Positions 34,839-44,145 of a stretch of 64,000 nt of DNA are shown piece after piece. The notes beneath the pieces are model-generated. The model had not been told where the DNA came from and did no database searches. It saw only the letters and a program-made list of their open reading frames with translations. The translations under genes were made by a program, and so were the position numbers. Each line of letters opens with the position of its first letter. The first letter of the stretch is position 1. This DNA comes from Firmicutes bacterium UBA4881 (GTDB lineage Bacteria > Bacillota > DTU065): NCBI GenBank assembly GCA_002399235.1, contig DHDH01000040.1, forward strand, positions 1-64,000, in the 5' to 3' direction.

Positions 34839-35705
34839 GAAGTTCTTTCCTTAGATTACTTTTCCTGCAAAGAATATTAATAATCATAGTAATAACTAGC
34901 ACTTAGAAATATCTTAATCTCGCCACTAATATATTGGCAAGCATTTTTGTCTTGCTAACGAAATATAAGAAATTTACTTTGCTTAGGAGATTTCTGTACA
35001 GTTGGTAGCGAAAATGATAGTTTTTCAGCAATTCTAAAGTTATTGAAGCAGTGGATTCTAGGAAAAACAACATAGCGAAACAAGAAAGTTGCAAGGAAAG
35101 GAAAATATGTGTCAAATTCAACGTTTGCGGGATTTATAATTTGGCTAAAGGCAGAGAAAAACTAATAATTTCTTTGGTGGTAGAGATTGCTAGCTAAATA
35201 CAACCAAAGTAATTTTGGTACAAACTTAGGAAATTATCCTAAAATCTAGAGCTAATTAAGTTAAGCATATATTTAAGGGCCGGTAGTATTTTTTACTACT
35301 GGCCCTTAAATAGTTAAAGCTCGGGGGTATAGTTTTTATTAGCTGCTAACTTTGGGAAGGAGAAGTAGCAGATTAGAAAGATCACGTTGGTAAAAAGTTA
35401 GTTTATTGTTAATCATAGCCTGCAGGAAAGGCAGGTCTAGTTATAAAAACTAAGAAGGGGAGATTATCTCAAAGGATAAGACAACTAGTTTATGATGATA
35501 CCTAAGAAGACAAAAGTACTTGTTCTTATCATAGTAGTTAGGAGCAATTTCCCCAGTCAGATTACTTCTTGTTATATTAATTAAGACCAATTAGTCCCTT
35601 TCGGGTTACTTTTTTGAAAATATTGTTTCTTAAGTAGTAGTCAAGTGATAAGATAAAAGAAAGAATGAAAAGCTCTGCTTGCTAAACTTGCTAGGGGGTG
35701 TAGAT
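34839..35705. other. Long intergenic region with structured segments before cdaA
   Basis: About 870 bases carry no convincing gene. A long hairpin lies at 35271-35311 (ATTTAAGGGCC-GTAGTA pairing with TACTAC-GGCCCTTAAAT). A small hairpin CCTGC/GCAGG follows near 35430-35447. An imperfect hairpin at 35483-35539 has arms AACTA/TAGTT, ATGAT/ATCAT and AAGAA/TTCTT. A terminator-like CCC/GGG stem with TTTTTT lies near 35596-35617. Together 35271-35617 could be a non-coding RNA or a long riboswitch-type leader. I could not match it to a known class. Confidence 0.4.
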
Positions 35706-36518
35706 ATGGCAAACTTAATAAATAATTTTGGCATCCTAGATATAATTGATATATTAATTGTGGCAGCAGTGATCTACCGTACGATGCTGTTTATTAAAGG
35801 TACAAGGGCAGTTTCCTTAATTAAAGGCGTGGCAATTATTTTTCTAGCAAGTATAGCAAGCCGTTTAGTAGGTTTTAAAACAGTTAATTGGTTAATTCAA
35901 CAATTAGTTACCTTATTTATGGTAGCATTGCCAATTGTCTTTTATCCAGAATTACGTAAGACCTTAGAGCAATTAGGTCGAGGGAACTTCTTCCAAAAAG
36001 ATGATCGGTTTTCAATTTTTGAGCGGGGACAATCACAAAAAGCCGTTGGTGAGCTAGTACGAGCTGCAGAAAAGTTTTCGGAAAAAGGTATTGGTGCTTT
36101 AATTGTTCTCAAACGTGAAAGTGGTTTAATGGAATATGTGGAAACAGGTACTCTTTTAGATGCCATTGTTAGTGGAGCACTACTAGAAACTATTTTCTTT
36201 CCTAACACTAGTTTACATGATGGCGCAGTAATTATAGAAGGAGATCGTGTGGTAGCTGCAGGATGTTTGTTGCCACTTTCAGATAATCTTGACCTATCTA
36301 GAGAACTAGGTACTCGTCACCGTGCTGCTGTTGGTCTTTCTGAGATATCAGATGCTTTAGTTGTTGTTGTATCTGAGGAGACTGGTACTATATCGTTAGC
36401 TGAGGATGGTAAGCTACAACGCTATTTAACTCCTAAACAATTGCAAGAGAAACTACTTTCTAACCACCAAACTGTTGAAAAGTTTTGGCCTTTTGCACGG
36501 GGAGGGAAAGAAGCGTGA
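35706..36518 (+). CDS. cdaA: Diadenylate cyclase CdaA
   Basis: This 270-residue membrane enzyme makes c-di-AMP from two ATP. Three N-terminal helices (to about residue 85) are followed by the DAC domain with the catalytic DGAV (LHDGAVIIEGD) and GTRHRAAVG motifs. ATG 35706 follows TAGGGGGTG; nine codons upstream are also open. It forms the conserved cdaA-ybbR(cdaR)-glmM operon. The phosphodiesterase PgpH at 5367 completes the cycle. c-di-AMP controls potassium and osmolyte uptake and wall homeostasis. Confidence 0.95.
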   Translation: MANLINNFGILDIIDILIVAAVIYRTMLFIKGTRAVSLIKGVAIIFLASIASRLVGFKTVNWLIQQLVTLFMVALPIVFYPELRKTLEQLGRGNFFQKDDRFSIFERGQSQKAVGELVRAAEKFSEKGIGALIVLKRESGLMEYVETGTLLDAIVSGALLETIFFPNTSLHDGAVIIEGDRVVAAGCLLPLSDNLDLSRELGTRHRAAVGLSEISDALVVVVSEETGTISLAEDGKLQRYLTPKQLQEKLLSNHQTVEKFWPFARGGKEA

Positions 36519-37438
36519 AATTACGTATTAATAACAGGGATATCTATCTGAGAGGTCTAGCACTTTTAATTGCTGTGATCTTTTGGATCTTTGCTCAGCA
36601 AGATATGCAGGTGCCAATAATTAAGGAGAATGAGCATTACCAAAAGATTATGAAACCCGTTGTTTTTGCGAATATAGATCCTGATGTTTTAGTTACTTCA
36701 CCAGCTCCAGAAATCTTTTTAGAGATATCGGGACCTTTTTGGCAACTGAATCAAAAACAAGATGAGATTGTTGTTGTTGCTGATCTTGAACGAAAAGGGC
36801 CGGGACGTCATACTGTGAAGATTGAGGTAAGAGTTCCGGAAGGATTAAAGATAGATCAATATTATCCTGATAAAGTCGATGTAAAGTTAGAGAAAAAGGA
36901 GACTAGGAAGCTGAAGGTAGAGCCAGTTTTGTTGGGTACCTTACCAGTTGATTTAGCTATTTCTACAATTGATATAGTTCCTCAGCAAGTTGTAATTACA
37001 GGCCCCCAATCATATATCAGCCAAGCAGATAAAGCTTTCGTTGCTTTAGATCTGACTAGTCCACGGGCAGGTAAATATAAGCAGAATCTTAAAATACAAA
37101 TAAAAACACATGATCAAAAGACTTTAGAAGGTTTAGCTTTAGAACCACAACTTGCTAAGGTAGAGTGGGATATAATAAAACAAGAAGGTATAAGAGTGCC
37201 TGTTAAAGTGGTTATGAAGAAAAAAGAGGATAATTTAAATATAACCGTAAACCCACAGGAGGTACTTGTTTTTAGTAATAAGACTGATATTAAAGCGATT
37301 TTAACAGAACCTGTTTCTTATGATAAATTACCTTATCAAGGTGAAATAGCTCTAGTTAAACCTAAGGATGCAGAGATATGGCCTACATCTGTAAAAGTAA
37401 GTATTGAAAAAAATCACAATAATCAGGAGGCGAGGTAA
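36515..37438 (+). CDS. cdaR: YbbR/CdaR-domain regulator of CdaA
   Basis: This 307-residue protein has an N-terminal membrane anchor (LRGLALLIAVIFWIFAQQ) and about three extracytoplasmic YbbR domains with recurring segments such as DKVDVKLEKKETRKLKV. CdaR binds CdaA and tunes c-di-AMP synthesis. The GTG at 36515 overlaps the cdaA stop and follows GGAGGG; the frame is open ten codons upstream without support. Confidence 0.9.
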   Translation: MKLRINNRDIYLRGLALLIAVIFWIFAQQDMQVPIIKENEHYQKIMKPVVFANIDPDVLVTSPAPEIFLEISGPFWQLNQKQDEIVVVADLERKGPGRHTVKIEVRVPEGLKIDQYYPDKVDVKLEKKETRKLKVEPVLLGTLPVDLAISTIDIVPQQVVITGPQSYISQADKAFVALDLTSPRAGKYKQNLKIQIKTHDQKTLEGLALEPQLAKVEWDIIKQEGIRVPVKVVMKKKEDNLNITVNPQEVLVFSNKTDIKAILTEPVSYDKLPYQGEIALVKPKDAEIWPTSVKVSIEKNHNNQEAR

Positions 37439-37441
37439 AAC

Positions 37442-38800
37442 ATGTCCAGGCTTTTTGGAACCGATGGAGTTCGTGGGATCGCCAATCAAGAACTTACTAT
37501 AGAACTTGTTATGAGGCTTGGTCGTGTGGCAGGCTTTCTCGCCACAAAAGAAGGACGAGGGAAAGTATTAGTTGGTAGAGATACAAGATTATCAGGAGAA
37601 ATGTTAGCTGCTGCATTAATAGCTGGGATTACTAGCTCAGGAGCCGATGTTTACGATTTAGGCGTTATTCCTACTCCAGGGGTTGCTTATTTGTGTCGTA
37701 GTTTAGAAGCTGATCTTGGAGCAGTAATCTCAGCTTCACATAATCCTTTTGACGACAATGGTGTTAAGTTTTTTGGTAGTGATGGCTATAAATTAACTGA
37801 TGTAGAAGAAGATCGTATTGCTAGTTATATAGTCGATAGTAAGGGTTCATCTATTGAAGATACTTTGCCACATCCTGTGGCAGAGAAAATTGGTCGAGTG
37901 CGTAAAATCGATGATGCTTGGCAGATGTATGCTGATTTTGTTAAATCAACAGCTAATTTTTCTTTAGAAGGATATAAGATTGCTTTAGACTGTGCCAATG
38001 GTGCCGCCTACCTTGCTGCACCCAACGTACTAGAGAGTTTAGGCGCAGAAGTGATATTATTAAATGCAGATCCTAATGGTAAAAATATTAACCAAAGTTG
38101 TGGTTCAACACATCCTGATCAACTGAAAGAAGCTGTAATTAGAAGTGGTGCTCAAGTAGGTATTGCTCACGATGGTGATGCTGATAGAGTGATCTTTGTC
38201 GACGAAAAAGGTGAAATAGTTGATGGAGACCATCTAATGGCTATTGTAGCTTTAGATCTTATGGAGAGAAATGAATTACCCAACAAAGGTATTGCAGCTA
38301 CTATATATTCCAATCTAGGTTTAAAAGATGTCTTAAGTAAACATGGTGGTACAGTTCATATCACCGATAACGGTGATCGCTATGTCTTACAAGAAATGTT
38401 AAAAAGTGGTCTAATATTAGGTGGAGAGCAATCAGGCCATATCATCTTTCTTAACTATAATTCAACAGGTGATGGGCTGATCTCCGCAATACGCTTATTA
38501 GAAGTGATTGTGAGAAAGAGAAAACCACTTTCGGAATTAACTGCACAAATGTTTACTTTTCCGCAACTCCTTGTTAACGTTCGAGTTAAAGATAAAATAC
38601 TAGTTATGGAATCTGAACTAGTTAAGCAGGCCATTAAAAAGGCCACTGAAGAACTAGGCAAAGAAGGGCGTATCTTTGTCCGGCCTTCAGGCACAGAATC
38701 TCTCATAAGGGTAATGGGCGAGGCGAGAGATAGTGGTATGGTACGTAAGATAGTTAACGAAGTTGCGGCAGCGATAGCTTCGGTTGATAAAGATAATTAA
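37442..38800 (+). CDS. glmM: Phosphoglucosamine mutase
   Basis: This 452-residue enzyme interconverts glucosamine-6-P and -1-P for UDP-GlcNAc synthesis. The active serine is in ISASHNPFDDNG near residue 100, the metal-binding loop is DGDADRV and the sugar-binding loop is GGEQSGHI, with the phosphate-binding RPSGTESLIRVM at the end. It follows cdaR by three bases with AGGAGG upstream. A terminator follows. glmS is not adjacent. Confidence 0.97.
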   Translation: MSRLFGTDGVRGIANQELTIELVMRLGRVAGFLATKEGRGKVLVGRDTRLSGEMLAAALIAGITSSGADVYDLGVIPTPGVAYLCRSLEADLGAVISASHNPFDDNGVKFFGSDGYKLTDVEEDRIASYIVDSKGSSIEDTLPHPVAEKIGRVRKIDDAWQMYADFVKSTANFSLEGYKIALDCANGAAYLAAPNVLESLGAEVILLNADPNGKNINQSCGSTHPDQLKEAVIRSGAQVGIAHDGDADRVIFVDEKGEIVDGDHLMAIVALDLMERNELPNKGIAATIYSNLGLKDVLSKHGGTVHITDNGDRYVLQEMLKSGLILGGEQSGHIIFLNYNSTGDGLISAIRLLEVIVRKRKPLSELTAQMFTFPQLLVNVRVKDKILVMESELVKQAIKKATEELGKEGRIFVRPSGTESLIRVMGEARDSGMVRKIVNEVAAAIASVDKDN

Positions 38801-38803
38801 ATT

Positions 38804-38842
38804 AAACTAGCAGGCAAGAAATATTCATGCCTGCTAGTTTTG
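38804..38842 (+). terminator. Terminator after glmM
   Basis: A perfect 13-base-pair stem AAACTAGCAGGCA/TGCCTGCTAGTTT has an 11-base loop; the distal arm ends in TTTT. Confidence 0.85.
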
Positions 38843-38937
38843 GCATTGATAATAGTTATATTGCAAAGGACAAAAAGAATACAAAAGAGAACTATTAATA
38901 GACTTAAGTAACTTGTGAAAAAGGTAGGTGAGAGGCC

Positions 38938-39318
38938 ATGGCTATCCTTGGCCTCGGCATAGATTTAGTTGAACTAGACCATTTTCAAAAAAAATTAAGT
39001 AAACGATTTTTGACTAGAGTATATGCAGAGGAAGAATTAGCATATTGCTTACAAAAAAAAGATGCCACTCCCTCATTAGCAGCTCGTTTTGCAGCTAAAG
39101 AAGCAGTAATTAAAGCATTTGCCTGGAGATTGTTTAGTCAAAGTTTAAAAGATATAGTGGTTATTAAAGAAGAAAATCTACCACCTCGAATCGAATTAAG
39201 AGGTAAAGCTCTGGAAAACGCTAGTAAATTAGGTAACTATAAGATATTTGTTAGTCTAACACATACAGAGAAATTAGCTATGGCTGAAGTTATTGTTGCA
39301 GGTGGTGAGGTAGAGTGA
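38938..39318 (+). CDS. acpS: Holo-[acyl-carrier-protein] synthase
   Basis: This 126-residue enzyme transfers phosphopantetheine from CoA to acyl carrier protein. It shows GLGIDLVELD at the N-terminus (metal Asp) and ARFAAKEAVIKAF near residues 48-60. The stop overlaps the nnr start, the usual acpS-nnr-alr order. Confidence 0.94.
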   Translation: MAILGLGIDLVELDHFQKKLSKRFLTRVYAEEELAYCLQKKDATPSLAARFAAKEAVIKAFAWRLFSQSLKDIVVIKEENLPPRIELRGKALENASKLGNYKIFVSLTHTEKLAMAEVIVAGGEVE

Positions 39319-40814
39319 AATTAGTATCTAAAAACGAGATGCAAGCTATAGATATTAGAACTCAGGAGGAGTTTGGCCTTCCCGGGCTTGTTTTAATGGA
39401 ACAGGCAGGGGAAAGAGCAGCTTCTTTTCTTCTTGAGCGTTTTGGAACTAAGACCCGTTTCGTCATATTAGTGGGACCTGGGAATAATGGCGGCGATGCT
39501 TTAGTTGTTGCGAGAAGACTATTTCTAGCTGGTTGTAAGGTCTGGACTTTTCTAGCTGGTGAAAAAGACAAATTAACAGTTGCTACTCAAGCTAATTTAC
39601 ACATCTATGAAAAATTAGGTGGAGAAGTTAAATATATAGCAGTAGAAAAAGACAAGCTTCCCATGATTTTTATGGTAGCAGATGTAATTGTTGATGGTCT
39701 GTTAGGAATTGGAGCAGAAGGCTTATTAAAAGAACCATTATTAGAATTGGTCAAAGCTATAAATGAGGCTGAAGCCACAGTAGTCTCTCTAGATATACCA
39801 ACAGGAATTCATGCTTCTACAGGTGAAGTATTAGGAGATGCAGTTAAGGCAGATTATACGATTACTTTTGGTCTACCAAAGTTAGGTATGGCTCTTTATC
39901 CTGGTGCTTGGTATGTAGGTGAGATAGTAATAGAACCAATCTCATTTCCACCCAAGTTGCTAACAGCAGAATCGATTAAAGGGCATTTAGTAGATCAAGG
40001 GGATTTGGCACCACTACCAAGACCTGTAGATAGTCACAAAGGGAGTTTCGGTAAAGGACTAGTATTGGCAGGCTCTTTGGGGATGTGTGGAGCTGCAGCT
40101 CTAACAGCAGAGGCAGCTTTAAAAACAGGCGCTGGGTTAGTGCAAGGGTTAGTACCCAAAGAAATAATTCCAATATTACAACAGCTCTTACCAGAAATGA
40201 CTTTAAAAGTATATGACCCTGCCCAAGAGATTGATTACTCAGAATACAATTGTTTAATGATTGGTCCTGGTTGGGGAGTGACTGATGAACATAGGGATTA
40301 TCTTTTATTAGCTTTAGAAGAGGCTAAAAAGAACGCAATACCAGTAGTTTTAGACGCAGATGCTTTAACAATTATCGCTAAAAATAATATTAGCCTCAAA
40401 TGCCCAACAATTTTAACTCCACACCCTGGGGAAATGAGTAGACTTTTAGGTAAGAGTATCGCTAAAGTGCAAGAAAACCGTATTGGCTGGGCTCAGACTC
40501 TCGCCCGCGACACAGGAGCAATTGTTGTCTTAAAAGGAGCACACACAATTATTGCAGAGCCTGATGGACGTTTTTATGTCAATCCAACAGGTAATGCGGG
40601 TATGGCAACTGCAGGTAGTGGCGATGTTTTAACAGGAATCATAGGAGGGCTTTTACTCCAAGGTGTTCCTCTTGGTAAAGCTGCAGTAACAGGTGTTTAT
40701 TTACATGGCCTTGCTGGTGATTTAGCGAGGGAGAGATTAGGTAGTAGATCACTTTTAGCACGTGACATTATTGTTTCGCTACCAGAGGCGTTAATTCGGA
40801 TCTATGGAAAATAA
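39315..40814 (+). CDS. nnr: Bifunctional NAD(P)HX epimerase/dehydratase
   Basis: This 499-residue fusion repairs hydrated NAD(P)H. The N-terminal YjeF-N epimerase (about 1-215) has VGPGNNGGDALVVAR. The C-terminal ribokinase-like ADP-dependent dehydratase (about 230-499) has GPGWG, LTPHPGEM and NAGMATAGSGDVLTG. The GTG start overlaps acpS. Confidence 0.95.
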   Translation: MKLVSKNEMQAIDIRTQEEFGLPGLVLMEQAGERAASFLLERFGTKTRFVILVGPGNNGGDALVVARRLFLAGCKVWTFLAGEKDKLTVATQANLHIYEKLGGEVKYIAVEKDKLPMIFMVADVIVDGLLGIGAEGLLKEPLLELVKAINEAEATVVSLDIPTGIHASTGEVLGDAVKADYTITFGLPKLGMALYPGAWYVGEIVIEPISFPPKLLTAESIKGHLVDQGDLAPLPRPVDSHKGSFGKGLVLAGSLGMCGAAALTAEAALKTGAGLVQGLVPKEIIPILQQLLPEMTLKVYDPAQEIDYSEYNCLMIGPGWGVTDEHRDYLLLALEEAKKNAIPVVLDADALTIIAKNNISLKCPTILTPHPGEMSRLLGKSIAKVQENRIGWAQTLARDTGAIVVLKGAHTIIAEPDGRFYVNPTGNAGMATAGSGDVLTGIIGGLLLQGVPLGKAAVTGVYLHGLAGDLARERLGSRSLLARDIIVSLPEALIRIYGK

Positions 40815-40845
40815 ATTCAACATCCCAAAATGGTTGGTGATATAA

Positions 40846-41970
40846 ATGGAGGATCTTAGAGCTTGGATCGAAGTTGATTTAGACGCGATTATTCACAACT
40901 TAAAGTTGATAAAATCAATTGCGCCTAAAAGTCAGATCATGGCAATTATTAAAGCTAATGCCTATGGGCATGGGGCTATTTCTGTGGCTAAAACAGTTTT
41001 AGCTAATGGAGCCTCTTGGCTGGGTGTAGCTATGGTTGAAGAGGGTATAGCCTTAAGAGAAGCTGGCTTAGCTGCTCCAATATTAATTTTAGGGGTTGTA
41101 CCAGAAGCAGAAGTACCACTTGCTGTAAAGTGGAATTTGTCTACTACTTTTACCGATTTCAAAGGGGCAGAAGTTTTAGCCAGAGCAGGTAAAGCACTAG
41201 GTAAAAAAGCATCAGGACAATTAAAAATTGATACCGGAATGCATAGGCTTGGTGTTTATCCGGAAAAAGCAGCCGAGCTTTTAAAAGCTTGTGAAAAATT
41301 AGACGGTTTAAAAGTAGAAGGCATGTTTACTCATTTGGCTACAGCAGACTGTGAAGACAATTCTTTAGCTAAGAAACAGGTTGAACAGATACTTAATTTA
41401 CGTAAAGAATTAGGTAATAAATGCCCACCACTAGTGCATTGGGCTAATAGTGCTGCTGCACTTTATTTAGCTGAGGATAGTTCCTTTATCAGAGCTGGTA
41501 TTGCTCTTTATGGACTCAAGCCAAGTGCTGACCCATTTTGGGATAAGCTAAAGCCGGCTCTATCTCTCAAAGCACGCATCTCTCGAATTGAAAGAGTAGA
41601 AGCTAACCAACCCATAGGGTATGGAGCTAGCTATTACACCAAAGAACCTTGTCAGATTGTAACAGTACCAGTTGGCTATGGTGATGGTTATACCAGACGA
41701 CTCTCTCATAAAGGTACTGAGGTGCTAATTGGTGGTAACCGCTACCCAGTTGTAGGGAATATCTGCATGGACCAATTGATGGTTGAAATACCTCTAAAAA
41801 AACAAATTGACGTTACGGATGAAGTCACGCTTATAGGTAGTCAAGGATCAGAAGAGATCAGTGCTGAAGAATTAGCTATAAAAAGTGATACAATTCATTA
41901 TGAGATAATTACTGAACTTTCAATTAGGCTAGAACGCATTTATAAAAAAGGTTCCAGTAGAGTAAGATAA
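40846..41970 (+). CDS. alr: Alanine racemase
   Basis: This 374-residue PLP enzyme supplies D-alanine for peptidoglycan. The PLP lysine is in IIKANAYGHG near residue 39, the catalytic Tyr in GYGASYYT near 268, and the substrate-binding segment in GNICMDQLMVE. In many Firmicutes a germination lipoprotein or a toxin-antitoxin pair is adjacent; here a barrel protein follows after 19 bases. Confidence 0.96.
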   Translation: MEDLRAWIEVDLDAIIHNLKLIKSIAPKSQIMAIIKANAYGHGAISVAKTVLANGASWLGVAMVEEGIALREAGLAAPILILGVVPEAEVPLAVKWNLSTTFTDFKGAEVLARAGKALGKKASGQLKIDTGMHRLGVYPEKAAELLKACEKLDGLKVEGMFTHLATADCEDNSLAKKQVEQILNLRKELGNKCPPLVHWANSAAALYLAEDSSFIRAGIALYGLKPSADPFWDKLKPALSLKARISRIERVEANQPIGYGASYYTKEPCQIVTVPVGYGDGYTRRLSHKGTEVLIGGNRYPVVGNICMDQLMVEIPLKKQIDVTDEVTLIGSQGSEEISAEELAIKSDTIHYEIITELSIRLERIYKKGSSRVR

Positions 41971-41989
41971 TATTTTAGGGGTGTATGTG

Positions 41990-43084
41990 TTGAAGTCAAG
42001 ATTAGTAATAATGTTTGTTTTGTTGATGACGGTATTCGCTGCCGCCGCTGATTACAGTGGTTCCTTAAGTTTAACTTATGATACTAATCTTAAGTTACAA
42101 CCAGAGTTTACAGCTGCGGCTTCTTTTTATGGTGGTCAGTTGAATGTAAAATTAAAAAAAGGTCTAACCAACTGGGATGAAGATCTACTTTTACCTAGTT
42201 TAGCTGTTGAGGCTAATCTTTTTAGCGGAAGCTACGATTTTATTTATAAACTGTTAGGTTTTGACTGGCGTTATGAAAAGCTACTATCTAGTTTGGGTGA
42301 CCGACGTTATTTTGTCGCCCATCGCATTAAAGCTGCTAAGAACGATTGGCCAATATATTTGGATTTCTTTGAGACTAGTGTTTTGAAGGGGAACAATTTA
42401 TGGTTAATGTATAACCCGGTACCTTTCTTACCTGTTTATTTGGTTCAACATATTGGCTTGAATAATAAAGAAGTTAATAACCGAGATATTAATGTTGATA
42501 TGGGTTTTAACTTAGGTTATCAGTTTAAAAATCAAGCTTTAACCTTTGTCGAAGTAATTGTCGACGATTTCCCCGCTATCCCCTGGATCGATGTGCAGTT
42601 ACCGATAATGGGAGTAACGTTAGGCTATAATAGCCCCGAGATAGCTAAGCATAATGGTACTATGCGTTATGCTTTGGGATATACAGCTAATACACGTTAT
42701 CTCCATGCTCATTATGGTGGTTTAATGCGCTATACAAATAGTAATGAATTTCTTGGCGACGATTTAGGCCCAGATGCACAACGGTTCATGGTAGCTTTTA
42801 AGCATACTAGGGCAAATCTAACTGGTGGATTGAACTTAAGCTTTGAGCAACATGGTCCTGGTGATTTAACCGAAAATTGGCTACAGCTTGGAAGAGAAGA
42901 AGCGTTTAAACAGTTCTTCCTTAGTGAGATCGTGGAGAATAAGTTACGTCTAGGTGCTTCGCTAGAAAAAAACTTTAATAAACTAGTTTTCACCACCAAA
43001 GTAGCTCTAACTAGAGTAATCCCCAAAGAAAGTGGAGCATTTACTGAATATAATGGTAACATTAGTTTAGGTTACCAATTTTAG
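41990..43084 (+). CDS. Wzi-like outer-membrane beta-barrel protein
   Basis: This protein of about 364 residues has a Sec signal (LVIMFVLLMTVFAAAADYSG) and then alternating amphipathic strands throughout. It ends in ISLGYQF-type sequence (NISLGYQF) with a final Phe, the usual beta-barrel assembly signal. The middle (GDRRYFVAHRIKAAK, LYNPVPFLPVYL-like and VEVIVDDFPAIPW) resembles capsule-assembly Wzi proteins, where a barrel holds surface polysaccharide. This would sit in an outer membrane. TTG 41990 follows AGGGGTG; two other starts are possible. It is probably co-transcribed with alr. Family call by pattern only. Confidence 0.65.
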   Translation: MKSRLVIMFVLLMTVFAAAADYSGSLSLTYDTNLKLQPEFTAAASFYGGQLNVKLKKGLTNWDEDLLLPSLAVEANLFSGSYDFIYKLLGFDWRYEKLLSSLGDRRYFVAHRIKAAKNDWPIYLDFFETSVLKGNNLWLMYNPVPFLPVYLVQHIGLNNKEVNNRDINVDMGFNLGYQFKNQALTFVEVIVDDFPAIPWIDVQLPIMGVTLGYNSPEIAKHNGTMRYALGYTANTRYLHAHYGGLMRYTNSNEFLGDDLGPDAQRFMVAFKHTRANLTGGLNLSFEQHGPGDLTENWLQLGREEAFKQFFLSEIVENKLRLGASLEKNFNKLVFTTKVALTRVIPKESGAFTEYNGNISLGYQF

Positions 43085-43194
43085 CTCAATGCACACCTAA
43101 ATAGGTGTGCATTCTGATATTAAATAACTATTAGCAGGCTTTAAAAAGAGTAATGTGGAATTATTCCACCAGGAAGAAAAAAGGAGCTGGTTAC

Positions 43195-44145
43195 ATGTCA
43201 TTAGTTCTGGACCGATCTCTTTATCCTGCAGTACCTGTAACCTTTAGACAGGATGGGGGTATCGATTGGGAGGCTCAAAAAGCTTATGCTAGGTGGATGG
43301 CAACCCAACCAATCTCTGGTGTAGCTCTTTGGGCACATACAGGTAGAGGACTCTTGTTATCTTCTCAAGATAGAAAAGCCGTATTCCAGGTTTGGCGAGA
43401 AGCATTAGGTACAAACAAACAGATTATCTGTGGCGTTGGTAGCCGGGGGGCAGATACAGCTGAGGGTTTTACTGAAGCAGCTTACCAAATGGGTATAGAA
43501 GCTAAAACACTAGGTGCTGATGGTATTTTATGCTATGCACCAGTCTATTTTCGTGGTAAAGAGAATCAAGACGAATGGATAGTAAAATATCACAGTACTT
43601 TAGATAAATTAGGCTTACCGATGGTACTATTTTATCTTTATGAAGCTGCAGGTGGCATCACCTATAGTCTTGATGTTTTAAGAAAATTATTCACCTTGGA
43701 AAATGCTGTGGCCATCAAGATGGCTACCCTTGATTCTGTAATGACTTACCAGGATGTCTCTAACCTTTTACAACAAGAGTTTCCTAATAAAGTACTTATA
43801 ACTGGTGAGGATCGCATGTTTGGTTATACAGTAGCTAGAGGTGCTAAAGGAGCTCTTGTAGGTATTGGCTCAGCTTTTCCTGCCTTACAAAAAGCAATGA
43901 TTGACAGTTATTATGATGAGGATTATAAGAAGTTTGTCCAGTTAATGTTGTTGGTGGATAAGTTGGCGGAAGTTACATTTACTAGACCAATGGAAGGTTA
44001 TATCGAACGAATGCTTCATGTTCTGGTTCTACAAGGATTAGTACCACAGGAAGCTGCCTTTGATCCCTATGGTCCTGGGGTTACTAGTGAAGAAAAAGAA
44101 GCTATCGCTAGGGTGGTTCAGGAACTGGAGGGGGCAAAATGGTAA
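43195..44145 (+). CDS. DapA/N-acetylneuraminate-lyase family aldolase
   Basis: This 316-residue TIM-barrel protein of the Schiff-base aldolase family has the lysine in VAIKMATLD and the catalytic Tyr in LFYLYEAAGG. The usual GTTGE loop is replaced by AHTGRG, so it is unlikely to be true dihydrodipicolinate synthase; the substrate is a different 2-oxo acid or is unknown. ATG 43195 follows AAAAGGAG; an ATG at 43153 lacks a site. It overlaps the next gene by seven bases, and a third gene follows after nine bases. Confidence 0.85.
   Translation: MSLVLDRSLYPAVPVTFRQDGGIDWEAQKAYARWMATQPISGVALWAHTGRGLLLSSQDRKAVFQVWREALGTNKQIICGVGSRGADTAEGFTEAAYQMGIEAKTLGADGILCYAPVYFRGKENQDEWIVKYHSTLDKLGLPMVLFYLYEAAGGITYSLDVLRKLFTLENAVAIKMATLDSVMTYQDVSNLLQQEFPNKVLITGEDRMFGYTVARGAKGALVGIGSAFPALQKAMIDSYYDEDYKKFVQLMLLVDKLAEVTFTRPMEGYIERMLHVLVLQGLVPQEAAFDPYGPGVTSEEKEAIARVVQELEGAKW

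Noticed and set aside
34903..35121. Minus-strand open frame of 72 codons before cdaA
   Set aside because: It has no ribosome binding site, no recognisable motif, and the composition of translated AT-rich intergenic DNA.
35271..35617. ydaO-type c-di-AMP riboswitch before cdaA
   Set aside because: The conserved core sequences of that class are not visible, so only an unassigned structured region is claimed.
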